Assembly (NCBI GenBank): GCA_017536685.1
Contig: JAFXGW010000021.1
Span: 1-64,000 of the forward strand
From: Clostridia bacterium
GTDB lineage: Bacteria; Bacillota; Clostridia; TANB77; CAG-508
DNA length: 64,000 nt
Reading direction: 5' to 3'
This document shows positions 15,760 to 25,456 of the stretch, piece by piece. Both the position numbers and the translations under genes were made by a program. The notes under the pieces were generated by a model, which was not told the DNA's origin, searched no databases, and saw only the letters and a list, made by a program, of their open reading frames with translations. Position 1 is the first letter of the stretch. Each line of letters starts with the position of its first letter.

Positions 15760-18123
15760 ATGATTATGAAATATATCGATAAATTTTTAAAGAAATTAAA
15801 AACAGACAGAAATACATTTGCAACTTATGTTCTTACATTACTGTCTATTTATATTGTCATAGATAGAATAACAGAAATCTTACTTATAATGTTTTCTGGT
15901 TTATCTGTTGATTACTGGGGTCCAATTAAATACACCTTCGCTTTAGCATGCCCTATTTTCGCATTTTACTTTTCACCATCATCAAAGTTTGCAACAGATA
16001 AATATACAAAAACATATTTCTTTTATACTTATGCGGTTGTACTATACATCGTAGCAATATCGATGCTCGTACAATGGATTAATCAAATAGGATGGTTACT
16101 TTTATTTTCAGTACCAAATTATTCATACATCATAACAACATTTTTTGATTTAATAAAACCTGCATTTTCGGCTTTTGCTTGGTATATTCCAGTATGTACC
16201 GTCTTCCCACTATTTAAATGGATATATACAAAAGTTGATGATACATTATATATAAAAGAATCTATTTGGGATTATAAAGGAATTGACTTATCAGATAAAT
16301 CAATAGGCGTTGGTCCTTATACATGTGAAATGTTCTTAAGCAAAGATAATGAAACAGGTAAAGCAATAAAAACACCTGAAGCTAGAAGATTTGAATCTAC
16401 TTTAATTGTTGGAGTTTCTGGTTCTGGAAAAACATCAATGATGTTCGAACCAATGATAGCAAGAGATATTGAAAAGAAATTCTTCTTTAGAGAAACATCA
16501 AAAGAATTAGGATATACAGCTTTAAAAACAAATATTGCAACTTTAAATTGTCCTTATTCAAATGATTATATAAATGAAAACTTCTCATTAAATATGATTT
16601 CTCCAGTAGCAAGTAAAGAAAAAGTATTCAAATCATATTTTTCAAAATTACTTTATAACTACGATGGTGATAAATCAGTTTATAAAAATTTAGGTATTAC
16701 ATATATGGCTCCAGATTATGAGTCAATTTCTCATATTAAAGATGTTGCTAAAAACTTTGGTATGAAATATCACATAATCGATCCAAATGATGCAAATTCT
16801 ATAGGATTAAACCCATTTACTTATGAAGATCCTATAAAAACATCAATTGCAATATCTTCTATTTTAAAAAGAATGTATGCAACTGAATCTGTACATAATG
16901 CCGGAACTCATAGTGAAGCCTTTATGCAAAATATCGTAACACAAGCAATTGAAAATTTAGTACTTTTATTAAAAGAACTTTATCCAAGACTTCACGAAGG
17001 TCAATTACCTAACTTAGAAGATTTATTAGATTTACTTAACGATTTTGATTTAATAGAACAAACAGCAGAGCAAATGAAAGAATTCCCTGATTTAGCTCAA
17101 AACTATAAAATACAACTTGGATACTTTAAGAAAACATTTTATAAAGATGCTCAAGGACGTGAAGAAACAGCAAAATACTTACAAGCCTCTGCAGCGCAAC
17201 TTGAAAATCTACTTAGATATCCTGGAGTTAGAACAATTTTATGTAATAGAACAAATAACTTAAATTATGATAAAGCTTTAGCAAACGGAGATATCACTTT
17301 AGTATGTACTCGCCGTGGTGATTTAGGAGCTAGTATTCATAAAGCATTCGGTCTATTCTTTATATTATTAATGCAACAATCTGTTTTATCTAGACCTGGA
17401 AACGAAAAAACAAGAATACCTCACTTCTTATACATCGATGAATTCCCTCCATTTGTATGTAAAGCAACAGAAGATATATTCACTTTATATAGAAAATACA
17501 GAGTTGGAACAATTATATCATCACAAAACTTATCTCAATTTGGTATTAACAATGATTACAACTTTAGACAAACATTACTTGCCAACTGTACTACAAAAAT
17601 CATCTTTGGTAACAATACTCCAGAAGATAATGAATGGTGGGAAAAAGAACTTGGAGACAAGAGACGTTGGATGTTCACACATGATTACAAAACTGATAAA
17701 GGTGAATATGATTCTACTTATAAATCAATCAAGTGGCAATGGATTCCTAACTACAAAGCTGGTAAAGTTCAATCATTAAAATTCAAAACTATTATTTATA
17801 AAACAAAAGATTTAAAAGGTACAAACTTAGTTGGTCAAGCAAAAGTTGATTTCTTAGAATCAAGATACAAAGAACCTCAAAAAATTAAATCTTTCAACCT
17901 TACAAGATTTGCTGGTGGAATTAGCCAAACCTCACATGAACTTAGTGATATGAATCATAAACCAAAATTTGATTTAAAAAATATAAATTTCGGTGGAACT
18001 CCAGATAACCCAAACGATATGGATCCAATTCAAACAAATACATCAGATTTAAATTATAATTTCGATAATGAAAATGCCATAACATCATACAATTCTGGTA
18101 ACAACAATAATAACAATAACTAA
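15760..18123 (+). CDS. VirD4/TraG-type coupling-protein-like membrane ATPase
   Basis: 787 residues. The N-terminal 160 residues hold about four membrane helices. Then come Walker A GVSGSGKTSMMFEP (about 217-230), a Walker B HFLYIDEFPPF near 550 and SSQNLSQFG, the sensor-like motif of the TraG/TraD C-terminal domain. The tail is low-complexity ending in a run of asparagines. Type IV coupling proteins are hexameric ATPases that feed DNA or protein into a secretion channel. No relaxase, VirB4 or other channel gene is visible in the window; a replication-relaxation-like gene lies 2.6 kb away. AAAAGGA precedes ATG 15760. Native codon use suggests long residence. Confidence 0.8.
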   Translation: MIMKYIDKFLKKLKTDRNTFATYVLTLLSIYIVIDRITEILLIMFSGLSVDYWGPIKYTFALACPIFAFYFSPSSKFATDKYTKTYFFYTYAVVLYIVAISMLVQWINQIGWLLLFSVPNYSYIITTFFDLIKPAFSAFAWYIPVCTVFPLFKWIYTKVDDTLYIKESIWDYKGIDLSDKSIGVGPYTCEMFLSKDNETGKAIKTPEARRFESTLIVGVSGSGKTSMMFEPMIARDIEKKFFFRETSKELGYTALKTNIATLNCPYSNDYINENFSLNMISPVASKEKVFKSYFSKLLYNYDGDKSVYKNLGITYMAPDYESISHIKDVAKNFGMKYHIIDPNDANSIGLNPFTYEDPIKTSIAISSILKRMYATESVHNAGTHSEAFMQNIVTQAIENLVLLLKELYPRLHEGQLPNLEDLLDLLNDFDLIEQTAEQMKEFPDLAQNYKIQLGYFKKTFYKDAQGREETAKYLQASAAQLENLLRYPGVRTILCNRTNNLNYDKALANGDITLVCTRRGDLGASIHKAFGLFFILLMQQSVLSRPGNEKTRIPHFLYIDEFPPFVCKATEDIFTLYRKYRVGTIISSQNLSQFGINNDYNFRQTLLANCTTKIIFGNNTPEDNEWWEKELGDKRRWMFTHDYKTDKGEYDSTYKSIKWQWIPNYKAGKVQSLKFKTIIYKTKDLKGTNLVGQAKVDFLESRYKEPQKIKSFNLTRFAGGISQTSHELSDMNHKPKFDLKNINFGGTPDNPNDMDPIQTNTSDLNYNFDNENAITSYNSGNNNNNNN

Positions 18124-18148
18124 CACACTTACTTATAATAATAAAATA

Positions 18149-18196
18149 AAAAGAAATATGTGATTGTAAATAATATACTCACATATTTCTTTTTTT
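18149..18196 (+). terminator. Terminator of the coupling ATPase gene
   Basis: AAAGAAATATGTGA pairs with TCACATATTTCTTT, followed by T-run. Confidence 0.85.
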
Positions 18197-18227
18197 ACTT
18201 TCATATAACATTACTTAAGACTAAAAC

Positions 18228-18266
18228 AAAAGTAGGCTTTATAATTTAATATAAAACCTACTTTTT
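18228..18266 (-). terminator. Terminator of the surface-protein gene
   Basis: AAAAGTAGG(C)TTT...AAACCTACTTTT hairpin with T-run on the minus strand. Confidence 0.85.
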
Positions 18267-18294
18267 AAATCTTTAACAATTTTATTTTTAATTT

Positions 18295-20028
18295 TTAGTT
18301 TGCACTTGAATAATGTATTGTAGCATTAGTAAACACTGTATCTGAATTAGTAATTTGCTTCCATTCTTCTTCTGTACCTGCATAATATATATCTGTTATA
18401 CTAGTAGTTTGATTACTATATCCAAATTCTGTAACACTAGTTGGTATATATAATGTAGTTAAGTTTGAGGATTGATAATTAGTACGAACCGTAAATGCAC
18501 TAAAATTAATTGTTGTTACTCCATCTGGAATATTAAATGAAGTATCATTTGACTTTAACGGATATCTTAATATTTTTTTCATATCTTTTGTATACAATAC
18601 GCCATCAACTGAACAGTAATTTTCATTATTAGAATCTACATTTATTTTATTAGCAAACATGTAGTCGGTACCATCTATTTTTGCAACTGTTGCTGGTATC
18701 GTTATTTCATCTAAATTTGTTAATGGATAGAATGCTTGTCCATCTATTTGTACTACTTTATAAGTAATTCCATCTTCCCCTATAAATGTTTCTGGAATTA
18801 CAAAATGTTCATTTTCCTCACCTGTATATCCAAGTAATTCTCTATTATCAACAACAAAAAATTCTCCCTGATCTCCATTTCCATCTAGCTGAGCTGGAAT
18901 AGGTACTTCTAATTCACTCAATAATGTATAATTTGCATTATCATTTACAAATATTTGTTTACCATCTAATGATACTTTTCCTGAAACTGAAAATTCAAAA
19001 TCAGCTGCCAAATTCAAAACAAATTCATTTCCATCATATGTAGTATCAAAACTATATCCTTCATCATTCACTGTTAATATTCCATCAATACACCATATAG
19101 CTTTTCCATCTTCAGTAAACACAAAGGAATTCGCACTTCCTTCGCTACTTATAACATATGGTTCATTAAATTTTATTGCAGTTCCACCGTTTAGTACATT
19201 TCCATAAGATGTGTCAAGTTCAAAAACCATAGCATCATCAGTTGAAGTAGCAGGCACTGTTATTTGTCTTCCATCTGAAGATACAGTTAAAACTCCAAGC
19301 TCAATTGCTGACGCATCTATACTATAAGAATCGTATGTTAGGATACCAGTTGGAATCTCCTCCATCAATATACCATCAGCATACATATCGCATGATGTAT
19401 CTTCATGAAAAACAAGTAAAATTTGTTGGTTTTCTATAGTTGTTGTATACGCTTGGTCAAAATAAAAACCATATTCGTTTCGTTCATCTGGTGTTTGTGA
19501 ATAATCATTTATTCCTTCACTTGTTCCCTCTTCTCCTGGTTGTACTGGCATTGCTGTTAATTGTACTCCTATTGTTGCACTTACACTTTCCTCAAGAGGT
19601 GTTTTGGTTAATTCAACAGTTACTGTTAATGCTGTTGCCTCTCCTGCAACTAAACTTGTTTTTTCAAGTTCTGAACTTAATGTAAAATATTCAGTATTGT
19701 CATTTGTTGTTAAAACAGATAAATCTGCTGATAAATCTGTACTTGCATTTTGTACTGTATATGTTGCTGATGCAACATCACCAACTTTTGTTAATCCTTC
19801 TACATTTATTGTTGCATTTGTATCATTTGTCACAGCTGCTGTTACATAAGTTTCATCTGATACAGTTGGTGTTCCTGAGAACATTACTTTAAAGTTTGAT
19901 TGACTTGGATCTGCAGCTGCTGTACCAGTAATATTTAAAGTAATATTTTGAATTGCTGCATATCCAACTCCTAATACCAACATAGCTACAATTACTACTG
20001 TTAATATTATTCTGTTAGTTCTTTTCAT
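18295..20028 (-). CDS. Exported BspA-type leucine-rich-repeat surface protein
   Basis: 577 residues. Residues 1-40 (MKRTNRIILTVVIVAMLVLGVGYAAI) form an export signal of the kind seen on SipW-dependent TasA/CalY-like proteins in Bacillota. An Ig-like domain with many T/V/A residues follows (about 45-165). A central region contains repeated DGK.I...D/YT units (about 290-390). The C-terminal 190 residues carry BspA-type LRR repeats (ITIPATVAKIDG, FNIPDGVTTINFSAF, LYIPTSVTEFG) and an AGTEEEWKQI cap. No LPXTG motif is visible. Likely surface or matrix adhesin. Native codon use. Confidence 0.8.
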   Translation of the reverse strand: MKRTNRIILTVVIVAMLVLGVGYAAIQNITLNITGTAAADPSQSNFKVMFSGTPTVSDETYVTAAVTNDTNATINVEGLTKVGDVASATYTVQNASTDLSADLSVLTTNDNTEYFTLSSELEKTSLVAGEATALTVTVELTKTPLEESVSATIGVQLTAMPVQPGEEGTSEGINDYSQTPDERNEYGFYFDQAYTTTIENQQILLVFHEDTSCDMYADGILMEEIPTGILTYDSYSIDASAIELGVLTVSSDGRQITVPATSTDDAMVFELDTSYGNVLNGGTAIKFNEPYVISSEGSANSFVFTEDGKAIWCIDGILTVNDEGYSFDTTYDGNEFVLNLAADFEFSVSGKVSLDGKQIFVNDNANYTLLSELEVPIPAQLDGNGDQGEFFVVDNRELLGYTGEENEHFVIPETFIGEDGITYKVVQIDGQAFYPLTNLDEITIPATVAKIDGTDYMFANKINVDSNNENYCSVDGVLYTKDMKKILRYPLKSNDTSFNIPDGVTTINFSAFTVRTNYQSSNLTTLYIPTSVTEFGYSNQTTSITDIYYAGTEEEWKQITNSDTVFTNATIHYSSAN

Positions 20029-20162
20029 TTTTACCTCCTATTTATTTTTAAATTTTATATAAAGCATGTAATTCCTGATTTTAATATAACACATAAATAT
20101 TTCTCTGTATATATTTTTCATCTTTTTGTAATTAAACTGTAAATATTGATATATATAATTAC

Positions 20163-20206
20163 AAAAAACTCTTCTCATAAACGTATTTGTTTACAAGAAG
20201 AGTTTT
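20163..20206 (-). terminator. Terminator of the 20.2-kb gene
   Basis: AAAACTCTTCT pairs with AGAAGAGTTTT; T-run on the minus strand. Confidence 0.85.
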
Positions 20207-20242
20207 ATTCTTATTCACACTATAAGTATTTATATATTCCTT

Positions 20243-20647
20243 TTAAATATATTTATCAACATTTATAATATCAAATAATTTAGTTTCAAAATTATGATAT
20301 ATATTTTTTGCTTCATCATTTAAAAGATTTCTATCTATATTATAACATTCATTATTTATTTTGATATGAAAATTATGATTATATGAGCTTTTTTCTGCTG
20401 CAGCAGCAGAATTATTCATCATTTCAAAATCTGGAATACTAGATAAAATTAATTCTTTAACAAGTTCAACAGTACTTACATTTTCAATATTCTCAACTTT
20501 TCCCTCTTCTGTTTCAACAGAAAACATATCATCAAACATGATTATATTTATATAATTGGGATTAATTGGCATACGTGTTCCACTAAAAATTATCAAATAA
20601 AATTTTTCTGACTCTAAATTTTGTAATCTTTCTTTTTCACTTTTCAT
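20243..20647 (-). CDS. Hypothetical protein
   Basis: 134 residues, no signal peptide or membrane helix. It contains SGTRMPINPNYINII, an acidic segment and a run of alanines (SAAAAEKSS). Not recognised. Start ATG 20647 is preceded by AGGAGC-like purines. Single gene with a terminator of its own. Confidence 0.6.
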   Translation of the reverse strand: MKSEKERLQNLESEKFYLIIFSGTRMPINPNYINIIMFDDMFSVETEEGKVENIENVSTVELVKELILSSIPDFEMMNNSAAAAEKSSYNHNFHIKINNECYNIDRNLLNDEAKNIYHNFETKLFDIINVDKYI

Positions 20648-20751
20648 AATAAGCTCCTAAAAATCAATTTATATTTTTTATTATAAAAACATTTTGGGCA
20701 AATATTTTTCTTAACTAAACTTATAAGTTTTATTCTATATTTCACTTAAGA

Positions 20752-21687
20752 TTATTCTAAAATTTTAAACTCAACATTTTTAGCAGAAAATTTTCCAGTT
20801 TCTTCATTTTTAACAAATTCAGTTAAAGATTTATCTAAGCTTTCTGAATTTTGTTTTAAATCTGTTGTATAATAAATTTTTATATTAGCAAGTTCTAAAT
20901 TGTTTTTTATCATTTCTTTAAAAGTTTCAACCATATGTTTGTCATCTTCACAAACTAAAATTAATTGTGGTCTAGCTTCATATCCAGAATCAAATGGAAC
21001 AAAATTCTCTAAGAAATCTTTATATAGTCTCATTCTATCTATAAATTTAGTTTCCCAATCATCTTCTCTTCTTACTGATTCGAAAATTAAACTTAAAGAT
21101 TTCCCTGATTTTGCTATTTTTACTTCTCCATGAGCTTTAAATGTTTTACCAGTCATTTTAGCTGTAATTTGTGGCTTTACTTTAAAACTGTTAAAGTTTT
21201 TAGATTTTCTCATATAAGCAACAATAACTTGATTTCCAGATAATCTTTTTTTCATTAAAGCAACTGGTTTTGTATTATCTGTAGGTTGCCATTTGCATTC
21301 AACTTCTTTAGAATTAAGTAAGTATTTACCCATTTTTTCCATACAATAAACTCTATAAATACCTTTTCCTTCCTCTGAAGTAAAATAATATCTTGTTAAG
21401 ATTTTTGTTTTTACTAATTGATCTAATTTTGTATTAAGCTTGTCTTGGGATTTAATTTCAACACCTTTATATTTTAAAATTTGAAAAATTTGTCTTGATG
21501 TTAAAAATTCAAATTCATTTACTAAATCTAGTATTTTGAAATGCACATCTGATATATGGCCAAGGTTAATTTTATGGATAATTTGATTTATAGACACATA
21601 TCCATCCTTTCCATCAAATGTCTTTATTTCTCCCTCTCTAATAGCGAATGGAGAAACGGTAGTTTTAATTTCTTGATCCTCTACCAT
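20752..21687 (-). CDS. Replication-relaxation-like winged-helix protein
   Basis: 311 residues. Residues about 45-110 form a winged helix (ISDVHFKILDLVNEFEF..., LTSRQIFQIL, then a short wing with LTRYYFTSEEGKGIYRVY). The C-terminal half has a beta-alpha fold with LSLIFESVRREDDWETKFIDRMRLYKDFLE and PQLILVCEDDKHMVETF. This layout resembles replication-relaxation (PF13814-type) proteins encoded near coupling ATPases on mobile elements. Preceded by AAGGAGG. It sits 15 bp after the S1-domain gene. Family call is moderate; DNA binding is likely. Confidence 0.55.
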   Translation of the reverse strand: MVEDQEIKTTVSPFAIREGEIKTFDGKDGYVSINQIIHKINLGHISDVHFKILDLVNEFEFLTSRQIFQILKYKGVEIKSQDKLNTKLDQLVKTKILTRYYFTSEEGKGIYRVYCMEKMGKYLLNSKEVECKWQPTDNTKPVALMKKRLSGNQVIVAYMRKSKNFNSFKVKPQITAKMTGKTFKAHGEVKIAKSGKSLSLIFESVRREDDWETKFIDRMRLYKDFLENFVPFDSGYEARPQLILVCEDDKHMVETFKEMIKNNLELANIKIYYTTDLKQNSESLDKSLTEFVKNEETGKFSAKNVEFKILE

Positions 21688-21702
21688 TTTAAAAAACCCT
21701 CC

Positions 21703-22503
21703 TTAAACGATTAAAAGTTTAATCTTTTTTCTTTCTTTAATAATTTTTTTAATATAAACCTTTACTTTCTGACCATACTCAACACCTTCTTTGTATTCAG
21801 CAAGACCAACCAAATTGGGTTTTAGTTCAATAAAAATTCCGTTTTTAAATTTATCTGTTTCTTTAACGATTCCTTCTACAACAGTTTTTTCATTGTACTC
21901 TTTTATATTTTCATCCCAATTCCCAAGTAATTCTTTATACGATAAAACAATTTTGTTATTATCTTTGTCAATTGATTTTATCATAACATTTATTTTTTGT
22001 CCATTAAAAAATCTCTCTTCTGGAGATTTTATTCTTGATACAGAAATATCTTCAACATGAAGAAGACCTACTACGCCTCCTCCAATTTCTACAAACACAC
22101 CAAATTTTCTCATATTTTTGACAATTCCATTTACAACCATTCCTGGTTCAAGCTCATTTGCCCATTTTAAAGCTTCTTCTTGAACTTTTTTTCTAGAAAG
22201 AAGTAAATTATTATCATCATAAATCTCTTTTATTTTAAATTGTACATATTGATTTACTTTATTTTTACAAATATTTGGATTACAGAAACCAAAATTATCT
22301 ACATTTATTCCTTCAAGTTCGTTTCTTGGTATTATACCTTTTATATTATTTCCTAAGTTAAAATGTAGATTGTAATTTGAATCACACTTATATGCATAGC
22401 CTTGAAGTGTTTTTCCTGAACTAAATGCTTCTTGAATAAAGTCTTTACTCATTTCTTCTTTAGTTTCTTCCCAACCTTCTGGAATAAATTTTTGATATTC
22501 CAT
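21703..22503 (-). CDS. S1-domain RNA-binding protein
   Basis: 266 residues with three S1-type OB folds: a divergent first (GKTLQGYAYKCDSNYNLHFNLG), a clear second (GMVVNGIVKNMRKFGVFVEIGGGVVGLLHVEDIS, about 120-152) and a third (KTVVEGIVKETDKFKNGIFIELKPNLVGLAEY). Similar small S1 proteins related to ribosomal protein S1 bind mRNA in Bacillota. AGGAG precedes ATG 22503. Co-oriented with rluB upstream. Confidence 0.85.
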   Translation of the reverse strand: MEYQKFIPEGWEETKEEMSKDFIQEAFSSGKTLQGYAYKCDSNYNLHFNLGNNIKGIIPRNELEGINVDNFGFCNPNICKNKVNQYVQFKIKEIYDDNNLLLSRKKVQEEALKWANELEPGMVVNGIVKNMRKFGVFVEIGGGVVGLLHVEDISVSRIKSPEERFFNGQKINVMIKSIDKDNNKIVLSYKELLGNWDENIKEYNEKTVVEGIVKETDKFKNGIFIELKPNLVGLAEYKEGVEYGQKVKVYIKKIIKERKKIKLLIV

Positions 22504-22548
22504 AAAATTCTCCTCTTTCGTAATTTTAATATTTTATCTTAATTAATA

Positions 22549-23268
22549 TTATTTTAAAATTTCTTCAACTTCTTTTTGTGTCATATATCTCCAAGTTCCT
22601 AATTTTAAATCTTTTACTCCAAGATTTCCTATTTTTGCTCTGTGTAATGCAATTACTTTTTTACCAATTGCTTCACACATTTTTCTTACTTGACGATTTT
22701 TTCCTTCGTGAATTGTTATTTCTACTCTTGAAATTTTCTTTTGTTCATCTATTTTTAAAATTCTAGCCTTAGCAGGTTTTGTTAGATATCCATCATCAAT
22801 TTCTACCCCACGCCTTAATTTCTCTACATCTTCATTTGAAACTATTCCAACTAAAGTTACTGTATAAGTTTTATTTATTTCATGCTTTGGATGAGTTACT
22901 TTATAAACGAAATCACCGTCATCTGTTAAAATTAAAGCACCAGAAGTATACATATCTAGTCTTCCTACAGGAACTACCCTTGTTTTTACTTTTACTAAAT
23001 CTAGTACCGTTTCTCTATCAAATTGATCATCTGCACTTGTAACTACTCCAATAGGCTTATTCAATAAAATATATGTAAATTCCTTTTTTTCTTGTCTAAT
23101 TATTTTACCATCAAATTCTACTTCATCTTTTTCAGGATCAACTTTAAAACCTAATTCTACTGTTTTTCCATTTACTTTTACTCTTCCATCTATAATATAT
23201 TCTTCACATTTTCTCCTTGATGCAATTCCATTCTCTGCCAAAAACTTTTGTAATCTTATTAATTCCAT
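22549..23268 (-). CDS. rluB: 23S rRNA pseudouridine synthase RluB-type
   Basis: 239 residues with an N-terminal S4 domain (LQKFLAENGIASRRKCEEYIIDGRVKVNG) and the RsuA/RluB catalytic core with the GRLDMYTSGALILTDDG motif, whose aspartate is the nucleophile, and the KGKNRQVR-type HEGKNRQVRKM. It makes a pseudouridine in 23S rRNA helix 89 in relatives. First of a run of minus-strand genes; 11 bp from the RluD-type gene. Confidence 0.92.
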   Translation of the reverse strand: MELIRLQKFLAENGIASRRKCEEYIIDGRVKVNGKTVELGFKVDPEKDEVEFDGKIIRQEKKEFTYILLNKPIGVVTSADDQFDRETVLDLVKVKTRVVPVGRLDMYTSGALILTDDGDFVYKVTHPKHEINKTYTVTLVGIVSNEDVEKLRRGVEIDDGYLTKPAKARILKIDEQKKISRVEITIHEGKNRQVRKMCEAIGKKVIALHRAKIGNLGVKDLKLGTWRYMTQKEVEEILK

Positions 23269-23279
23269 ATATTCCTCTT

Positions 23280-24191
23280 TTATTTTCTTAAGTTTTTTAA
23301 GACTTCTTCAAAGTATTCTGGTAATTTAGCTTCTAAATTCATTTTCTTTCCTGTTGTAGGATGAACAAATTCTAATTTACTACTATGCAACATTTGTCCT
23401 TCAACTCCAAATGGATTTCTTCCATTTGAATACACAAAATCACCTACAATTGGATATCCAATTTGAGATAAGTGTACTCTTATTTGATGAGTTCTTCCAG
23501 TTTCAATATTTACTTCTAAAAGTGTAAATCCCTCAAATCTTTCTAGAACAGTTATATGAGTTATAGCTTCTTTACCATTTTTTGAAACAGCCATTTTTGT
23601 TCTATCTTTTGTACTTCTGCCAATAGGCATATTTATTGTTGCTTTATTTTCTTTTACAATACCTCTTACTAGAGCTATGTATGTTTTCTTAACTGTATGA
23701 TTTTTTATTTGCTCACTTACATTTATATGAGATGCATCATTTTTTGCAATAATTAAAAGTCCTGAAGTGTCTTTATCAATTCTATGTACAATTCCAGGTC
23801 TAATTTCTCCTCCAATTCCAGATAAACTATCTTTACATCTAGCCATTATTGCATTTACTAAAGTTCCATCTGGGTTTCCATTTCCAGGGTGAACAACTAG
23901 TCCTTTTTGCTTATTTACAACTAAAATATCATTATCTTCATAAACAACATCTAAAGGAATGTCTTCTGCTTTTATTTCAACTTCTTTTGGTTCTTGTTTT
24001 ATGATTGTTACTATATCATTTAATTTTAATTTATATGAAGTTTTTGTCGGCTTATCGTTTACCAAGATATTTTCTTCATCAATCATTCTTTGGACAGCCA
24101 CTCTAGATAGAGAATTATCTTTCATACTAATTGCTTTGTCTAATCTAAAACCAACAAACTCTTCTGTTATTTTATATTCTTTTTTATCCAT
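23280..24191 (-). CDS. rluD: RluD/RluA-family pseudouridine synthase
   Basis: 303 residues: N-terminal S4 domain (SRVAVQRMIDEENILVND), the VVNKQKGLVVHPGNGNPDGTLVNA block and catalytic GIVHRIDKDTSGLLIIAKND (aspartate nucleophile in HRIDKDTSG), ending with GRTHQIRVHL. In most relatives lspA sits directly upstream of this gene; here a WecG gene lies between. Confidence 0.93.
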   Translation of the reverse strand: MDKKEYKITEEFVGFRLDKAISMKDNSLSRVAVQRMIDEENILVNDKPTKTSYKLKLNDIVTIIKQEPKEVEIKAEDIPLDVVYEDNDILVVNKQKGLVVHPGNGNPDGTLVNAIMARCKDSLSGIGGEIRPGIVHRIDKDTSGLLIIAKNDASHINVSEQIKNHTVKKTYIALVRGIVKENKATINMPIGRSTKDRTKMAVSKNGKEAITHITVLERFEGFTLLEVNIETGRTHQIRVHLSQIGYPIVGDFVYSNGRNPFGVEGQMLHSSKLEFVHPTTGKKMNLEAKLPEYFEEVLKNLRK

Positions 24192-24200
24192 GATTTTCCC

Positions 24201-24956
24201 CTATTTATCAAATTTTCCTTTTGTTATATCTTTTGTAAATACGATTTTCATTAAATAAATTGGTAATACAATCATTCTAAAAAATCTTGATGGTTGGAGC
24301 ATTAATCTCCAAAACCACTCAATTCCTAATTTTTGAAATACAACTGGTGCTCTTTGAATTTTTCCAGCTTCATAATCAAAGGTTCCACCTTGTCCAGCTG
24401 CAACATCAACTTTTAATTCATGTTTATGACTCTCAATCCATTTTTCTTGAATTGGTGCTCCCATTGCAACAAACAATACATTTGGTTGCAGTTTATTTAT
24501 TTCTTCAATTACTTTTTCTTCTGAATCTTTTTCAAAAAATCCTTCATGATATCCTACTATTTTTATATTAGGATATATTTTTCTCAAATTTTCAGTTGCT
24601 AAAGCAGGGACATCATCTTTGCCACCTAAAAGATAAAATGTCCAGCCTTCTTTTTCTCCAACTTCCAAAACTTTTCTAAAATACATTTGTCCTGGTATTC
24701 TTTGTTTTAATGGTTTCTTTTGAAGCTTTCCTCCGATCATAACTCCAACACTATCTGGAGTTGCGAGATCTGCTCCTCTTAGAATATTATAAAACTCTTC
24801 ATCTTTTTGAGCCATCATAATAAATTCTGTATTAGGAGCCACTATTACTTTACAACTTTTATTACTACTTTCAACTAATTTTTTTGTTATTTCTCCAGCT
24901 TCCTCTACATTAATATTATCAACATCAATACCTAGAATTCTAACCTTGTTTCGCAA
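24201..24956 (-). CDS. WecG/TagA/CpsF-family glycosyltransferase
   Basis: 251 residues of the GT26 family, which adds N-acetylmannosamine(uronic acid) to lipid-linked GlcNAc in teichoic acid or exopolysaccharide synthesis. Visible marks: ATPDSVGVMIGG (about 79-90), the PGQMYFRKVLEVGEK and FYLLGGKDD region, and VAMGAPIQEKWI. The C-terminus has an amphipathic membrane-contact segment. Start is TTG 24956 after AGAGGTG. Inserted between lspA and rluD. Confidence 0.9.
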   Translation of the reverse strand: MRNKVRILGIDVDNINVEEAGEITKKLVESSNKSCKVIVAPNTEFIMMAQKDEEFYNILRGADLATPDSVGVMIGGKLQKKPLKQRIPGQMYFRKVLEVGEKEGWTFYLLGGKDDVPALATENLRKIYPNIKIVGYHEGFFEKDSEEKVIEEINKLQPNVLFVAMGAPIQEKWIESHKHELKVDVAAGQGGTFDYEAGKIQRAPVVFQKLGIEWFWRLMLQPSRFFRMIVLPIYLMKIVFTKDITKGKFDK

Positions 24957-24958
24957 AA

Positions 24959-25414
24959 CTACACCTCTATTTTCTTTGTAAATATTACTAAAAATATTAT
25001 CAATAAAATTGCTCCGACAAATACTAAAATATCAGCTATGTTAAAAATTGGAAAATTACCAATTTTTATAAAATCTAAAACTGCTCCTCTAAAAATTCTA
25101 TCTAATAAATTTCCCATTCCGCCAGCTAAAATCATAGATAGAGCAACTGCAGTTTTAGTATCTATTAGTTCAATTTGATTTTTTACAAATCTTATAACAA
25201 TAACTAACACAAATATCATTATAAAAATATTTTTTACATTACTACCATCATTAAATCCTAATGCCAATCCTGTATTATTAGATATTTCAATTTTAAAATA
25301 ATCATTTCCAAAAGGAAATTGTAAAATATTACTAATTAATATTTTACTAGTTTGATCTAAGACAATTAATATAGTTACTAAAATAACTATTAATCTTACT
25401 GTTTTATTTTTCAA
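24959..25414 (-). CDS. lspA: Lipoprotein signal peptidase
   Basis: 151 residues, four membrane helices. It cleaves the signal peptide of diacylglyceryl-prolipoproteins. The conserved LALGF segment after NNTG, the first catalytic aspartate in GGMGNLLDRI and the second in FNIADI are all present. Start is TTG 25414, 4 bp after AGGAGGG. The stop is 2 bp before the WecG start, indicating coupling. Confidence 0.95.
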   Translation of the reverse strand: MKNKTVRLIVILVTILIVLDQTSKILISNILQFPFGNDYFKIEISNNTGLALGFNDGSNVKNIFIMIFVLVIVIRFVKNQIELIDTKTAVALSMILAGGMGNLLDRIFRGAVLDFIKIGNFPIFNIADILVFVGAILLIIFLVIFTKKIEV

Positions 25415-25456
25415 AATTTCCCTCCTATTATTAGGATTTTATTTTTTATCTAAAGT

